From contig CM046295.1 in NCBI GenBank assembly GCA_025267735.1, positions 22,352,938-22,416,937 of the forward strand: a stretch of 64,000 nucleotides of DNA, written 5' to 3'. The notes below the pieces were generated by a model, which saw nothing but the letters and a program-made list of their open reading frames with translations, ran no database searches and was not told where the DNA came from. Made by a program: the position numbers and the translations under genes. This document shows positions 33,590 to 45,559 of this stretch, in pieces; the first letter of the stretch is position 1; the number at the start of each line of letters is the position of its first letter. This stretch comes from Mactra quadrangularis (taxonomy: Eukaryota > Mollusca > Bivalvia > Venerida > Mactridae).

Positions 33590-33862
33590 GGGTTTAACGC
33601 CGTGTCATCACAATTTAGGGATATTTTCGACGTCCAGCGCACCTGGCCTAGCCTTCCTGGACCCTTATCTATAACCAGTAATCACATACCCTCCAACAAC
33701 ACCAGAAACATCTCCATTAACCCTATTAATGGAGAAAAATTGACATCATTGTCAAATTTTCATGGAGGTGTATAACCTCCCCGTGTGGGGTTTGAACCCT
33801 TACCCCTTTCGGGACACTTGGTTTGAAGACCTGCACGCTACCAACTGTACTACTTAGACTTA
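33590..33862 (-). mobile_element. tRNA-derived SINE, family B, with tail
   Basis: On the minus strand: head GTACAGTTGGTAGCGTGCAG (A-box region) and GGGTTCAAACCCC (B-box), body with ACACCTCCATGAAAATTTGA, an ATTAATAGGG stretch and TACTGGTTATAGATAAGGGT, then CCAGGAAGGCTAGG and a GGCGTTAAACCCAATG tail. It defines the full family B structure, including a tail related to that of family A. Confidence 0.75.
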
Positions 33863-33869
33863 ATGTTTT

Positions 33870-36240
33870 AGACATAGATGCAGATATCTTCTTAACATTA
33901 TACACTCTAATATCAAATAAGTTATCTATTCCTAATCCTGACATATTGTTTCAGTCAATCGAAACTGATAAATTCCTTACGTATTCACTAATATATACAA
34001 ACATTCTTGTGTTTGTAAACAGTGTCCCACCTTAACAAATAAACAATCGAACTAACAGAAACAATATAATACTGTATTTTATATTCACGTAATTCTATCT
34101 CCTTCAAGACGTAGTGTTGTCAACCGATAGACGTAATACATACATGTAGATCTATCGTTTTGCACGTAATAAATTGTGATGTATCTTGTGAACATTCATA
34201 ATCAATAACGACGTAACTCCTCTTTGAGCTGTAACAGCCACTTATAGTTCTGTTTTATTAACCTGTCACAACTTGAATAATTATACGGTCACTGAACGTG
34301 TTATTATTCAGCTTCTTTTTAGTCATTGAGCCCCTGGTTAATACTAATTTTTTATCGAACTAATTGTATATATGCGACGATTTTAAATATCGAGAACTAA
34401 GAAGTTCGAAAGGAAATAGAAATAACAGATTAAATGACCGTGTAATTATCAAGTTGTGGCAGGTAACAAACAGACCTTCATATGTATGCAATTTACTTTT
34501 AAAAACTATTCTCTCTATAGTGATTTACATTGAATTTTTATATTTTTCTTACTTCATATGTATTTTTCTAGACCAAAAGTCTTATCCAGAATCCAGTTAT
34601 ACTTACACGAATGGACGTGTGTTGTATTAAAACAAACATTTTGGTCCAGAAACAAACATTTACAAGCATGTTTGAATAAGTTCTCTGTGATGGTTCAGTT
34701 CACACCCCGAACCTTTACCTCGTTGTTTTATTGAGAAAGAATCCTAGTTGTTCTTTACTTGGTGAACCAGGAAGTGTACTCAAGAGTGATTAATTTAAGT
34801 TGTATGAATACGTTTTTAATTGAAGTAAAATCAGCTGGAATAATATAAACAAATACAAACTAAAAATAGTATATACAAAATTTATTGTACAGCATGTGTA
34901 AAGAAATTTAACGACAGGTGACAATTTACTAATGTATATTTGAACATAAGGCCACAACAAATTAATCAAGTGTTCTACATTGTTTTTTTTCTAGATGATA
35001 ATGGTGCAAGCGAGGGTAGAATAAAAATAATCTTATTTCAGTTGCTTTAAAGAGTAGTTTGAACTGATTTATTATGAGTGAGTGAGGAAATAAAAATATT
35101 TTTGGGAAAACCGTCAAAATAAAGGTGCGATTAAATAATTAGATCAATAGAGCACGTCATCGACTTGTTGTGGCCTAAAATATAAAATATACTAAATAAC
35201 GAAAACTACCATGTATTGAATTATTCACAAACACCATGCAAACAAACACACAAAATCCTATTTACATCTTGACTTTCACCATTTATCACATCCATGTATC
35301 ACATTATCATTCATTGTTTTATTTACCCATTCACCCTCAGGCCGTTCAATGATACAACTAATGCTTTAAATGTAAGATATGAATTCAAAGATCATGTTAC
35401 ATTCTTTGTTTAACATTGTTTAAAAGTACATATATAAACATTACACATTGTCAAGTTTGTGAATTTGGTATTTGATCTTTTAGCAAAATATAAACACGGA
35501 CATATAACTTTAAAATGTTTTACAAAATATCTCAAGTTTCAAATTTGAAATTAATGAACAGCAATAATAGCATCTATGAAAATGTCTTTATAGATTTGAT
35601 CAACACAGTGCCGTCTAAAATTCCCTTAATACTTGTAAAGAAAGTTTTTTTTCACACGATTTAATTTTATTTCAGCTGTATATATACATTAGAACTAATA
35701 TAATAGATATACTTTGAAATGGAAGTAATACATCTTTATATAACTGTTTTTGTTATATGTGCATGTATCAAAATACTAAAAACTCAATGCTTGATTAATA
35801 TTAAATAACAGCAAATGGGCATTTACAAAAATGTGAAGGTAATTATGGATGTCACTATATAACCCAACAAGAAAAAAAACTTCCATGAAATAACGAAACA
35901 TAAATATATCTAATGTAACAAAAGAATACTCGGAAAATTTAACAGAAACCTTAAATGGCATAACTCGTGTTATCTATTTTACACTTAACAACTTTTGTAA
36001 GTATACACATTTCCCGGCAGTTGTTAAAATATTAAAACCAAACTATGTAAGTCAATTATTGGATACTATATTTTTTCATATTCTACCGTGTAGTTACCGA
36101 CTTCCAATATGCACGTGCATTTCGTGCTTTTTACTAATATGAGCCAAACGGTTTATATTAACAAGTTTATTTTGTACATGTCGATATCTATATCAATTTA
36201 CACTTAGAAAGAACATCTAAACTTTCACAAGTTGTAAGTG
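33870..36240. repeat. Duplicated block, copy 2, non-coding part
   Basis: 34550-35640 aligns with about 10250-11340: GGTCCAGAAACA, TGTGATGGTTCAGTTCACA, CGTTGTTTTAT, AACCAGGAAGTGTACTCAAG, TTTATTGTACAGCATG and CATTGTTTTATTTACCCATTC. 34540-34720 also aligns with 51980-52160. No gene. Short frames here (e.g. 34364-34630) are not preserved between copies. Confidence 0.6.
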
Positions 36241-36260
36241 TGAAACGAACTAGCTTGGCA

Positions 36261-36650
36261 GAAAGAGGCCGGGCTATCAGAATGATACATGGTGGCTCGT
36301 CAGTACGAGAGGTCAATTGAATTGCTATCCCGTGTCTTGCTCGCATCATATTCATCACTGAGACATTCTAAGAATAGCTGTAGTGCATAGACCTCCAACA
36401 ATCGTGACAAGGTGAAACCATCTTTCCGATTGCCCATAATTTAAAGCGTAACCCTTAAACTGTTATATTCAGACAGTTTGAGCAAAACGGAAGTGTTAAA
36501 GACCTGCTATGCCAGGGAAGACGCCGTAAGACAACAAGAGGGCAATAATTGGCTATGATACGACAGGATATTATTCGGAACTTCATAATCTCAATGCGAG
36601 CAAGTTGTCCTGCAGTTATACGAGCTGAAGGTGGCCATACGTGTTATTGA
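36261..36650 (+). pseudogene. Tc1-like transposase N-terminal remnant
   Basis: In one reading phase, ERGRAIRMIHGGSSVREV (36261-36314) and FRQFEQNGSVKDLLCQGRRR (from 36468) recall the helix-turn-helix DNA-binding half of Tc1-type transposases (GRA-GM-GG-S-R-VA, then W-RY-TGSV-D--RSGRPR). Stops interrupt both pieces and no catalytic domain follows. Inverted ends were not identified. Not related by position to the element at 23.4 kb. It lies inside block 2, and no counterpart was seen in block 1. Confidence 0.6.
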
Positions 36651-36839
36651 TGTAAATTTGTACTTAGTTGGTGCCAATATGTTTACTGCTTAAAAGAAGA
36701 CAGTTATTTTTTCAAATTATTCTTCGTTTTGCTAATAAATGATATACTATTTGATGAACATTTTATACAAATCTTATATCAATGGCATACATATCAACCC
36801 AGTCATGCCCAAATATATAGGCGTACTTAGAAAAGTTAT

Positions 36840-37660
36840 GAAGTGTACTTTTTAAAGTCTTGTAATATTTCACACATTCCATCATACCTGTAGATAACCT
36901 GTTAAATGAAGTTCAGATACATGTACTCTGTATGTTCTTTTGTTTTCAAGTTTAAAACTACTCATTCACAGATTTAAACTTAAATTTTACTTGTCTTGAA
37001 CTCTAAATAAACATTTTGAACGAAGTTAATATCGTTCTTATAATGTCATTTAAGTGCAAATAAACAGGCATTGTAAAATATGGTTATAATAATTATAAAC
37101 GTCTATTCCGTTAGTAACAGTATAGGTGATTTTAGAGCTTTTACGTCAGAATAAATGTATATTACTCAAAACAATATGTCAAATTGTCATGACGTATTTA
37201 GACTTTTTTCTTTCAAAACATAATTAAGGAAACACACAAGTGATTTTAAAATGATGAAAATGGCTAAACCTCGGAACGAGTAGCTCAACATTAAAATTGA
37301 TGGAAGATCATTGACCTTTTCATAAATATACAAATTAAAAAACATTTGCATAGATAATATTAAAGGAAAAATAAAAACATAAATACTGTACTGTTTTAAA
37401 GTAAAAAATAAAGGATCTACTTATACATTTTATATAACAATGATATAATTCATGTTGAATAATACAGTCTAACCTGAATATCGTCCTTCTGAATTTAGTC
37501 GCTGTCTGTACAAAACACATTAATTTTTCCCTCCCTTTAATTACAACAGTACAAATGTTTTCCCTTATTCATAAACCCTCTATCTGTATAAAGTTTAAAT
37601 TGAAACTGCCTATGGTTTTTTATATACAAGTTAGACTGTAATGAATACAATGCAATGATC
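36840..37660. repeat. Duplicated block, copy 2, continued
   Basis: Aligns with 11680-13020: AAAGTCTTGTAATATTTCACA, TTCCATCATACC, GATAACCTGTTAAATGAAGT, ATACATGTACTCTGTATGTT and the final ACAAGTTAGACTGTAATGAA just before the pentamer tract. Non-coding. Confidence 0.65.
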
Positions 37661-37885
37661 TATACTACATTATATTAAACTACACTACGATGTGCTTTGT
37701 TATATTACGCTACACAACAATACACTACACTACACTACACGACACTTCACTACACTGCACTGTACTACACTACGCAACGATACACTGCGCTGCGTTTCAC
37801 TATAATACGCAACGCTACACTTTGCCACAATACACTGTACTACGCTACGTCACACAACACTACTCTACGCTACTCGACACGACAC
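37660..37885. repeat. Diverged pentamer tract
   Basis: A mixture of TACACTACAC, CACTACGC and related pentamers with many substitutions, at the position corresponding to the clean (TACAC)n array of block 1. The 137-codon plus frame here, rich in Tyr/Thr/Leu/His, is a by-product of the repeat. Confidence 0.75.
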
Positions 37886-37889
37886 AAAA

Positions 37890-40840
37890 TAATCAAGTTT
37901 AACACAAGTCCGTATCTCGTCCATTACTTGTTTATAAAAACGACATTGTTACCATACTCATCATGCTGCACGTGGTCAAAAGTTAGTGAAGATTCAAACA
38001 TATTGTACCATTGGTTGCCATTACAGTATCAGTCCGCTATAAAGATCACATTAGTTAAACAAATTGCAATTTTGACGATTATTAATTTAGTCCTAGATGT
38101 TTCCTTTTGAAGAAAAATATCAAAATTATTAATACTATTTTACTATTTAAACTAGGGAATTAAATGTGTCAAATAGCCGAACTTAACTGGAAAATTTTCA
38201 GCCTCAACTCTAACTAGGGTACATTCTGCAGATGAAATACATTCGAGAAATGTCTTGTCTTATTTCGCAATTATACCAGCTCGTTTTCGTGCTGAGGTTG
38301 AATACACGTTTCTGCACGACCCATGTCACGAAGTACACTCTTTGCTTCCAAATATTTAAGTAGGTCAGTGCGACGGTTTGCAATTCTGAATACCCTTATA
38401 CTCTTGTATTTCGTATCAGCGCAGTCATTGTTCCAAAAATTATTTATGCCGTTTTTATAAACATATCTTGAAGTTTGATTTCTATACAATTATCCGTTTT
38501 CATGGAATTAAGATACGACGTCTATTCGACTCTTAAACACGTTATCACCATTCAAATGGTTTTAAAAATCGACAAAGATCACAGAGAATTATGATACTAA
38601 TGTGTTTTAAATATTTGTTTCATTTCATTAAAGTCATACGCTGCAAGATTACATGATTTATATCATATTCGTCTGTAAATGTTTGCAAGCAATTATAAAC
38701 GCATCGATAGTATGATTCTCTACGCGTTGTGTTCCTTTGACAATCAAAATGCTAATGCTCCGATAATTAATAAAAACCACCTCTAAACATGTCTGCAATT
38801 GTTTGCAATATATCACAAACGACTTATACGATGGCGATAGTCACGAATGAATTATAATTCTCGTCTTATATGCTAGTTATACTATTCATGAAAGGTCGAG
38901 GCGCTCCGAATGATACTTATTGTAATAGTTTTTGCATTTTAGACATCAACCAATTTCAAATTTATTGACTAGTCTAAAGCGTTCGTTCTCTTTAAAAAAA
39001 TGTTACATTTGCCAAATTAATTTTTGAAATATGCGCTCTTACCCCTGTCGTAAGAAAACCATAGGAAAAGGTTATAGCGGACCTTTAAAATTCACCAAGG
39101 GATATCTCTGATAATGTTAAATGGGACCTTCCCTTTCCTAGGGACTTTCCTATCCCGGAGCCTTTCCTCTCCTACGACTCTCTGTAAAAAGAGAACTCCA
39201 CAAGACGTCAGGATCGGACTAGGCGTTTATTTATTCGGTTCATAAAAGGTACGCTCTGTAGATAGTTAATGGTCACTTTAAATGATTGTTCAACTGATAT
39301 GTTATTTCAGCATGTCAGGTTTACACTTTGAATTCATTTTCAGGGACGTTAAAACTCGTCTAGTTAAGGCTTTCACTTAAATTCTTTATCCACTCGTAGT
39401 GTTGGATTCATGTTGTTAGCCGTCTTTTTAACCTTCGATAGTGTTGAAGTTACGCGTTTCACATCGCTAATTATTTTTTTGCATTTTGAATTCAATGTTT
39501 TGCTTTTTCAATCATTCACGGTTTATTACAGTATGTCAAATTGTCTGTCCATATTTTTAATATCTCGTCGGACTTTCACCAAAACAGAAATTGTGTACAT
39601 TGATTTAGCTTTATTTTGGATATAATCAGGGAAGTTAATCGTTGAGTGTTGGATTTAGAATGTAATTGGTTGTTTGCACAAATCTAGGAATAAAACAATG
39701 TTTGACTATTGAAAATATAGAACTGACAAAATCGTCTAAGATTACAAGGCTGACAAAGTTATGTTGCTTCGTCACGAAGTTTTTTAATTGATGTTCCTTG
39801 TCTTCTTGTCTCACTTCTGGATGATCCTGTTGAGTGTCTCGTGGGTTCAGAGTTCACGTCTACAAAATGTCAAGCAGGTATATATCACAGTTATGCTCGC
39901 AGAAGGAAGTGAAAAATGTTGAGTTTCCATTATACTGATAGAATATTCCACAACGTCATGTTCAGTTCACTATATTACGTGCATCTGAGTTCTGGTTTCT
40001 CTGAGCGCGCAACCTTTCACACATCAAATGGCTTGACAAATTTTCAGATTTCGAAGAACTTGTGAACGTGTTGAACTCCATATAAAACAACATTATAATA
40101 GGATTCAATTATGTGAGCTTGATTCTTTGTCAGCATGTCGAAATAAAGTTGAAACGTCAACTTTAAGGTGCGTTTCGAAAATATAAATGATATGTTTGCG
40201 CATAGAAAATGACAACATTAAACCAGCACAAACATGTTTTGGATATAAGCACTTAAGAAATAATTGGTTCAGACAGATCGCCATGGTGTGGTCTTATTTT
40301 TCTTTGGTCCACATGCTGCGTAACGTGTTTCCGATACTAACAGGAAATGATAGCTATCTCCTCTGTTTCTTTGATGTCAAAAGATGAGAAAAAGAAAGTC
40401 TTCATTAATACATTTATGTCAGACGTGTGATAGACTTTCTATGTTTAAGGTCCACATTCAAATAAGATATAACAATCCATAAAAACTATGAAAAACTTTG
40501 CTTGTTGCAGATGTTAAATATAATCCATTGTTCTTTGTTCCACTATACATATAGTTAATAATAGTTTATATAGTTAATAATAATTAATGCTATTTTGATT
40601 GACAATTATTCAATACTTTGAAATGTTGAGCACGAGTGTTTTTCTGAAATATCGCGTTGATTTCAAAACGAACATACATGTATATGGTCAATACAAATAA
40701 ATGCGAGTGGTAACGTTGTTTCCGTAAGCTAAGAGTGCTCATAATGGTGACATGGAATTTCGGATCATTCAGTTTTTGATTACAAATATAATTACAACTT
40801 TTATAGATGTTGTAAATTGTTCAGTTAATAAAGTTTTAGG
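37890..40840. repeat. Downstream flank of TRIM gene 2
   Basis: Parts align with 14750-16300 (see that entry). Unique pieces, such as the pyrimidine-rich CCTTTCCTAGGGACTTTCCT around 39130, have no recognised identity. No gene was supported: frames at 38271, 39410 and 40187 are short and have no counterparts in block 1. Confidence 0.5.
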
Positions 40841-40849
40841 TCCTTGTTT

Positions 40850-41250
40850 CACCAAAACATTATTTTATGTCTCACTATTTTACTATGCATTCAGTACTTT
40901 GATTTCAATGGTTAAGTTAATAAAGTTTTAGTATTTTGTTACATCAACACATCTTAATGTCTCACAACTCTACTATGCATTCAGCACTTTGATTTCTATT
41001 ATTCAGTTAATAATGTTTTAGTTCCACCTTTGTTTTGTCAAAACATTATTTATTGTCTCACTATTCTACTGTGCATTCAGTACTTTGATTTCCATGGGTC
41101 AGGTAAAAATCTTTTATTTCCTTGTTTCATCAACACATTATTAAATTTTAATGTGTCACTACTCCACTGTGAATTAAGTACTTTGATTTAAATGATTCAG
41201 GTAATAATGTATTATTTCCTTGTTTCATCAGCGCATTATTATTGAATGTT
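40850..41250. repeat. Tandem repeat of about 90-97 bp, 3' of TRIM gene 2
   Basis: CAGTACTTTGATT or a close variant recurs at about 40892, 40982, 41078 and 41175, with TCACTATTCTACTGTGCATT and TTGTTTCATCAACACATTA between. It is the counterpart of the array at 16290-16600 but has more units. Confidence 0.7.
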
Positions 41251-41641
41251 ATATTATAACTGTTCTATTGTTCTATAAATTAATACAATTGCATATCATA
41301 AGATGATAATAGAAATGTCTTTATCTATGCAGTACATTCAGTATTCTTATTACAATGTTTCACTTTTATAAATGACTTGTAATGTTTCCGGAAGTTATTT
41401 CACTTGTTTCACTATCTACCATATTTCAACATAATATAACGAGACAAATGTCACAATTGTTCATCATAAGATGTCAAATGATTTTGTCTCGACTTTACAG
41501 TACATTAAGTTCTATGATAAAATAATTCTGAATAAGGTCAGTTCTTTACTGATTTCAATGCACATGTATATTCATATATTCCAAACAGAAATTGTTTCAA
41601 ATTGATGATATGTAATGTTGAGTCCATATTAATTCAAATAA

Positions 41642-43495
41642 CTATATGTTCCATACAAGAATGGTGTTCATGTTGACAGCGTTAAAGTCAGGTTCAAAAA
41701 AACTACTAGTATATACTCTATTCTGTTGATGATTTACACATATAGCTTGAGGAAGTAATACATCCTGTAGTATAGCTGTACATTTCTTAACATCTTCTGA
41801 TACATAATATATTTTGCCTTCTGTCGAGGAACATATCAAAATACTCCCATTATTTAACAAAACTATTCCTTTAGCATTCATGACGTCACATCTAGATATT
41901 ATATTACAATTATAATCAATCATGGTTATGTTGCTGTTATATTTATAATCAGAGATATAAATGTATTGATTGTTACATTGTACATAGTATGGTAGAGATA
42001 ATATATCTTTACCTGGTGCATCTGTGGTTATTGATTTAATCACTTTACCTTTCATGTCAAGTATTTCAAGTTTACCAGGAAAACAGTATGTAACAATAAG
42101 TTTATCTTGATGATAACATATACCACGACATTCACCATTGGGTTTTATCCTAAGAGACCTCTCCAGGTTGTTAGATACTTTAACAAACTGTATATATGGT
42201 CCACCAGGTATGGTGACAGCAACTTCTGTTTTAGATATTGTTGTTATATCCCAGGGTTCATCTTCTAGTCTGAGTGTTGATGTAACCAATTTACTTCGAA
42301 CATATACACGTTTAATTGACATGTTTCTATTATCAACAAGTACTAACATACCTGGAGTAACTTCTGTCATTCCTGTTATAGTACATGAATATTCATCCCC
42401 CTTTGTCTTCACCAATATTTCATCCTCCTTGGTTGGTTTGATGTTTGTTTGTTGTTGTCTTATTGGATGATCAATACTTGATGTAGACGGTAAAGGAACT
42501 TGTTGAACTTTTGGTTTTATAACCGAACGTTCAGGCATTTGTGATGGTAAGTTTAAGGGAGTTGGTGGTGTAATCTTTTGTTTAAATGATATCGAACCAA
42601 GTTCGATTTCCTCTTTAATAATCCTCTGAATCGCCGTGTTTGGTATAAACTGATACTCATCAAGATGATGTTGGCTTTCAATTGACTGAAGGCTTTTCTC
42701 ATATTCATCTAGATATTTTTTAGCTTGATGAAATTGTATGAAAAGCTGATTTTGCTGTTTGGATTTATTCATTTTGTCCAGTGTATCATTTTGTAATTTA
42801 GCATCCGTTATCATAACGTCGCATGTTGTTTCTGTGGTCTTTATTTTGATGTTATTTTCTTCCGTTAGATCAGTAATCTTCTTTGTGATTTCTCTTTCCT
42901 GGGTATCAAGTATTTTATTGATGTCACTTCTGTATTTTTTCAAATCAGTCAGTGACAGTTTTAAAGAATCTATAATCTGTTGTGTATCCCTCGATATATT
43001 ATGCTTAACGGAGATACATTTATTCTCAACCGAAGCTGCTCTATCAATTATCTTTTGTAAAATATCGCTATTCAGGATAGATTGAGAGACATCAGGAATG
43101 TAATCGACTTTACATGATCTGTGATTTAAAGTGACACAAACGCTGCAAAGTGTCATCTTGTGATCATTGCAATAAAACTTGATATATTCCTCGCTATGTT
43201 TGTCACATGGTGTAGTTAGACTGTCAGATGGTCCTTCATCTACTGTTGTGTCTGTGTCATCAAGTGTTTGTGTAGTTGGCATGGAACTTGAATCCAATAG
43301 TTTGTGATGTCTACTTGGCCTTAATTTCTTGTGGTTAACATAGCACATGGAACAAAGATGTTCATCACAATCAGTACAATATCCAAAGGCAGGTTTTTCT
43401 ATAGCATCAATATGGCAAGGTTTACACACAATATCATACAAGAAGTCTGAACCTTTAATGCTTGATTTCCTCTGATTCTTGCCGGAAGTAGCCAT
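41642..43495 (-). CDS. TRIM-like protein (two B-boxes, coiled coil, beta-propeller), gene 2
   Basis: A 617-residue paralogue of the protein at 16895-18742, also in one exon. B-box 1: C24, C27, C40, C43, C48, C51, H55, H63/H64; B-box 2: C97, H100, C109, H112, C117, C120, H125, C128. A coiled coil follows at about 145-275, then a Pro/Ser/Thr/Gln linker to about 370 and six propeller-like repeats ending in ILVWNI. No RING is present, so a scaffold or sensor role is more likely than ubiquitin ligation; the family is often linked to innate immunity. The first 95 residues and the motif CYHQDKLIVTYC are almost unchanged from gene 1, whereas the coiled coil and linker carry many replacements. All metal ligands are intact and there are no frame breaks. 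Start: ATGGCTAC follows TTTTGTTTTTCTAG after two bases, a 3' splice-site match shared with gene 1. About 220 bases upstream the similarity to gene 1's upstream region is interrupted by a LINE. Confidence 0.93.
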   Translation of the reverse strand: MATSGKNQRKSSIKGSDFLYDIVCKPCHIDAIEKPAFGYCTDCDEHLCSMCYVNHKKLRPSRHHKLLDSSSMPTTQTLDDTDTTVDEGPSDSLTTPCDKHSEEYIKFYCNDHKMTLCSVCVTLNHRSCKVDYIPDVSQSILNSDILQKIIDRAASVENKCISVKHNISRDTQQIIDSLKLSLTDLKKYRSDINKILDTQEREITKKITDLTEENNIKIKTTETTCDVMITDAKLQNDTLDKMNKSKQQNQLFIQFHQAKKYLDEYEKSLQSIESQHHLDEYQFIPNTAIQRIIKEEIELGSISFKQKITPPTPLNLPSQMPERSVIKPKVQQVPLPSTSSIDHPIRQQQTNIKPTKEDEILVKTKGDEYSCTITGMTEVTPGMLVLVDNRNMSIKRVYVRSKLVTSTLRLEDEPWDITTISKTEVAVTIPGGPYIQFVKVSNNLERSLRIKPNGECRGICYHQDKLIVTYCFPGKLEILDMKGKVIKSITTDAPGKDILSLPYYVQCNNQYIYISDYKYNSNITMIDYNCNIISRCDVMNAKGIVLLNNGSILICSSTEGKIYYVSEDVKKCTAILQDVLLPQAICVNHQQNRVYTSSFFEPDFNAVNMNTILVWNI

Positions 43496-43497
43496 TG

Positions 43498-43677
43498 CTA
43501 GAAAAACAAAATAAGTATTATTGTTATTATCATCATTATTTATCTATTTATATACTTGTTGTTGATGATTAAAATGTTGCTGTGGTGAAAATTATTTCGG
43601 TAAAACACTGTTTACCAACAATTTCAAATAGACTATGAATAATTTGAGGTTTTCTGTACATATTCAATGAAAATTAC
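43498..43677 (-). other. Possible 5' UTR intron of TRIM gene 2
   Basis: The acceptor TTTTGTTTTTCTAG ends at 43498. A donor-like GCAA|GTAATT (GT at 43677-43676) aligns by eye with the CACAG|GTACGT of gene 1. The interior is rich in ATT/GTT, like gene 1's. The donor is weaker than in gene 1, so another first exon may be used instead. Confidence 0.38.
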
Positions 43678-44480
43678 TTGCAAAGAAAAAATCTGTAATT
43701 ACCGAAATTTTATAAGATATAAACGAGTAACTAACATCGTCCGGTCGAACATACTAACTTTCCGAGGCTCCTATAATTTTCATCAATTTTAATATTTATA
43801 ATTTTGCCACAAGCAAATCATGCGGAAAAAAATTCAAACTAGATGATTTTTACCAGATAATCAGCTTTTTATTTTTAGAAAATAAAGGGATTATACGAAA
43901 CATCAAGAAAATCAAATTAAGAATTACAATATACCGGAAGTAGTTTCAGTGAAGATTACAACCTAGAGTGTGAGCTTTTCATTGTGTGTCGGGGTATTTT
44001 CAGCCGTGAAGCCGAGGAAACTGTGTAGAGCACCAAATCTAGAGAGATTTAAGTTCAAGATGAGTATAACCATAAACTTGTATTTAAAGCAACCGTGTGT
44101 AAAATTTGTGTAACAATGATAAGAGTTTGAAATGAACATTGTTTGGTGATTTGAATTATTATTTGACGCGATGAGAAAAAGCTATGTACACCCTCAGTGC
44201 ACACAGTGATAGCATGCTGAGTAGACAAAATGAATGTGGTTAAGATCATCACAATTTCTTTGCTTTTCATGTTACATTGGACTTGTCCTTAGCAAAAAAA
44301 CAGAAAATTAAAGTGGAATGGTAGTCTGGTTCATCAATGTTTGGTCATTCATCAAATGATACTACAATTCTAGTCAGCCAAGCAGTCATTACTTCATTGT
44401 ACGATTCTGTCAGTAAAAAGAATTCGTCTTCAACTACATCTTGTTCTTTGTCAAATTAGACTTAGATAAGTCTATCCTAT

Positions 44481-44928
44481 GTGGAGACATACATCTATGC
44501 CCTGGGCCAAACACCAGTCGTCAAGCTACATAAATATGATTTTTCTATGTTCAGACAACGTGGACTTCATATGTTATATCTTAATATCAGAAGTTTTCTG
44601 CCCAAAATATATGAAATATGTTTGATTGTGAGTGAAGCGAAACTTGCTATTTTGTGTCTTACTAAAACATGGCTCAACAATAAGATCAAAAGTGACAATT
44701 ACTCCTTTTGACCGAAATAGACACGGGGATGGATTGTGTGTCTATGTGAAAAATGACATCGCTTTTTACCATAGAATGGACATGAACGATCCTACTCTAG
44801 AGTCAGTCTTCAGAAGTGTTTTACTAAAGACTTCGTCATTCGTAGTCGCAGCTTTCTACAGGCATCCCTCACAAAGTGACATTTATAATATTATGGAAAA
44901 TGTATGTTCCAGCAGTTCAGATTTTTAA
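44481..44928 (+). pseudogene. LINE endonuclease domain, broken
   Basis: Two overlapping frames give GLHMLYLNIRSFLPKIYEI with AILCLTKTWLN, then FDRNRHGDGLCVYVKNDIAF and AAFYRHPSQS. This is the apurinic-type endonuclease of non-LTR elements (pattern LN-RSL-PK, CLSETWL, GGG--YV, YRPP). A frameshift falls at about 44700. The catalytic Glu of the SETW motif is Lys here (TKTW), an inactivating change. Confidence 0.85.
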
Positions 44929-45559
44929 ATCAGAGAGTGCTATTATCTTGGTTACTTCATTCCAATGTCCGTGACAGATCTAATCCATTGAGAAAATCAC
45001 TATTGTACTAGAAAAATCACTCATTCTTTTATTGGTAAAGATAGATATGTTAAAACTAGATCTTTAAAGAACTATGACAAGGACAGTTTTCAGCAGCATT
45101 TATTAAGTATTGATTGGTCTGATGTAATGATGTCTGATAATGTTAACAAAGCTTAGGATATATTTAAATCATTATTTTTAAAATTCAACAATACATTCGC
45201 TCCTGTTAAAACAATTAGATTGAAAAACTGAGAAATAGATAATTTCAGATGTATTAACTTGTATTAAAGAGAGAGATCGAGCTTTTAACCTTTATAAAAA
45301 TAACAAAACTGATGAGAATTTTAATTTTATTAAAGAATGTAAAAATAAGGCTCAAGCTGCTTTTTTTAAAGCTAAAAGCAATTATTTTTGTGAATCTCGT
45401 GAGACTAAAAGTCTGATTCCACGTCACTTCTTAATATTTAAAAATCGTTGCGGTTGCCTTCAACAAAGGATCAAACTGCAGGTAATCTTGCCTTGAAATT
45501 TGGAAATGAAATTTGTTTTGAAAAGTTAGGAGTTGGAGAACAATTTAATATTTTTTTAC

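Noticed and set aside
37690..38110. Long plus-strand frame rich in Tyr, Thr and Leu
   Set aside because: It is the translation of a diverged pentamer repeat and has no equivalent in the paralogous block.
42138..43085. Plus-strand frames of about 110 codons opposite TRIM gene 2
   Set aside because: They are antisense shadows of the conserved coding exon.
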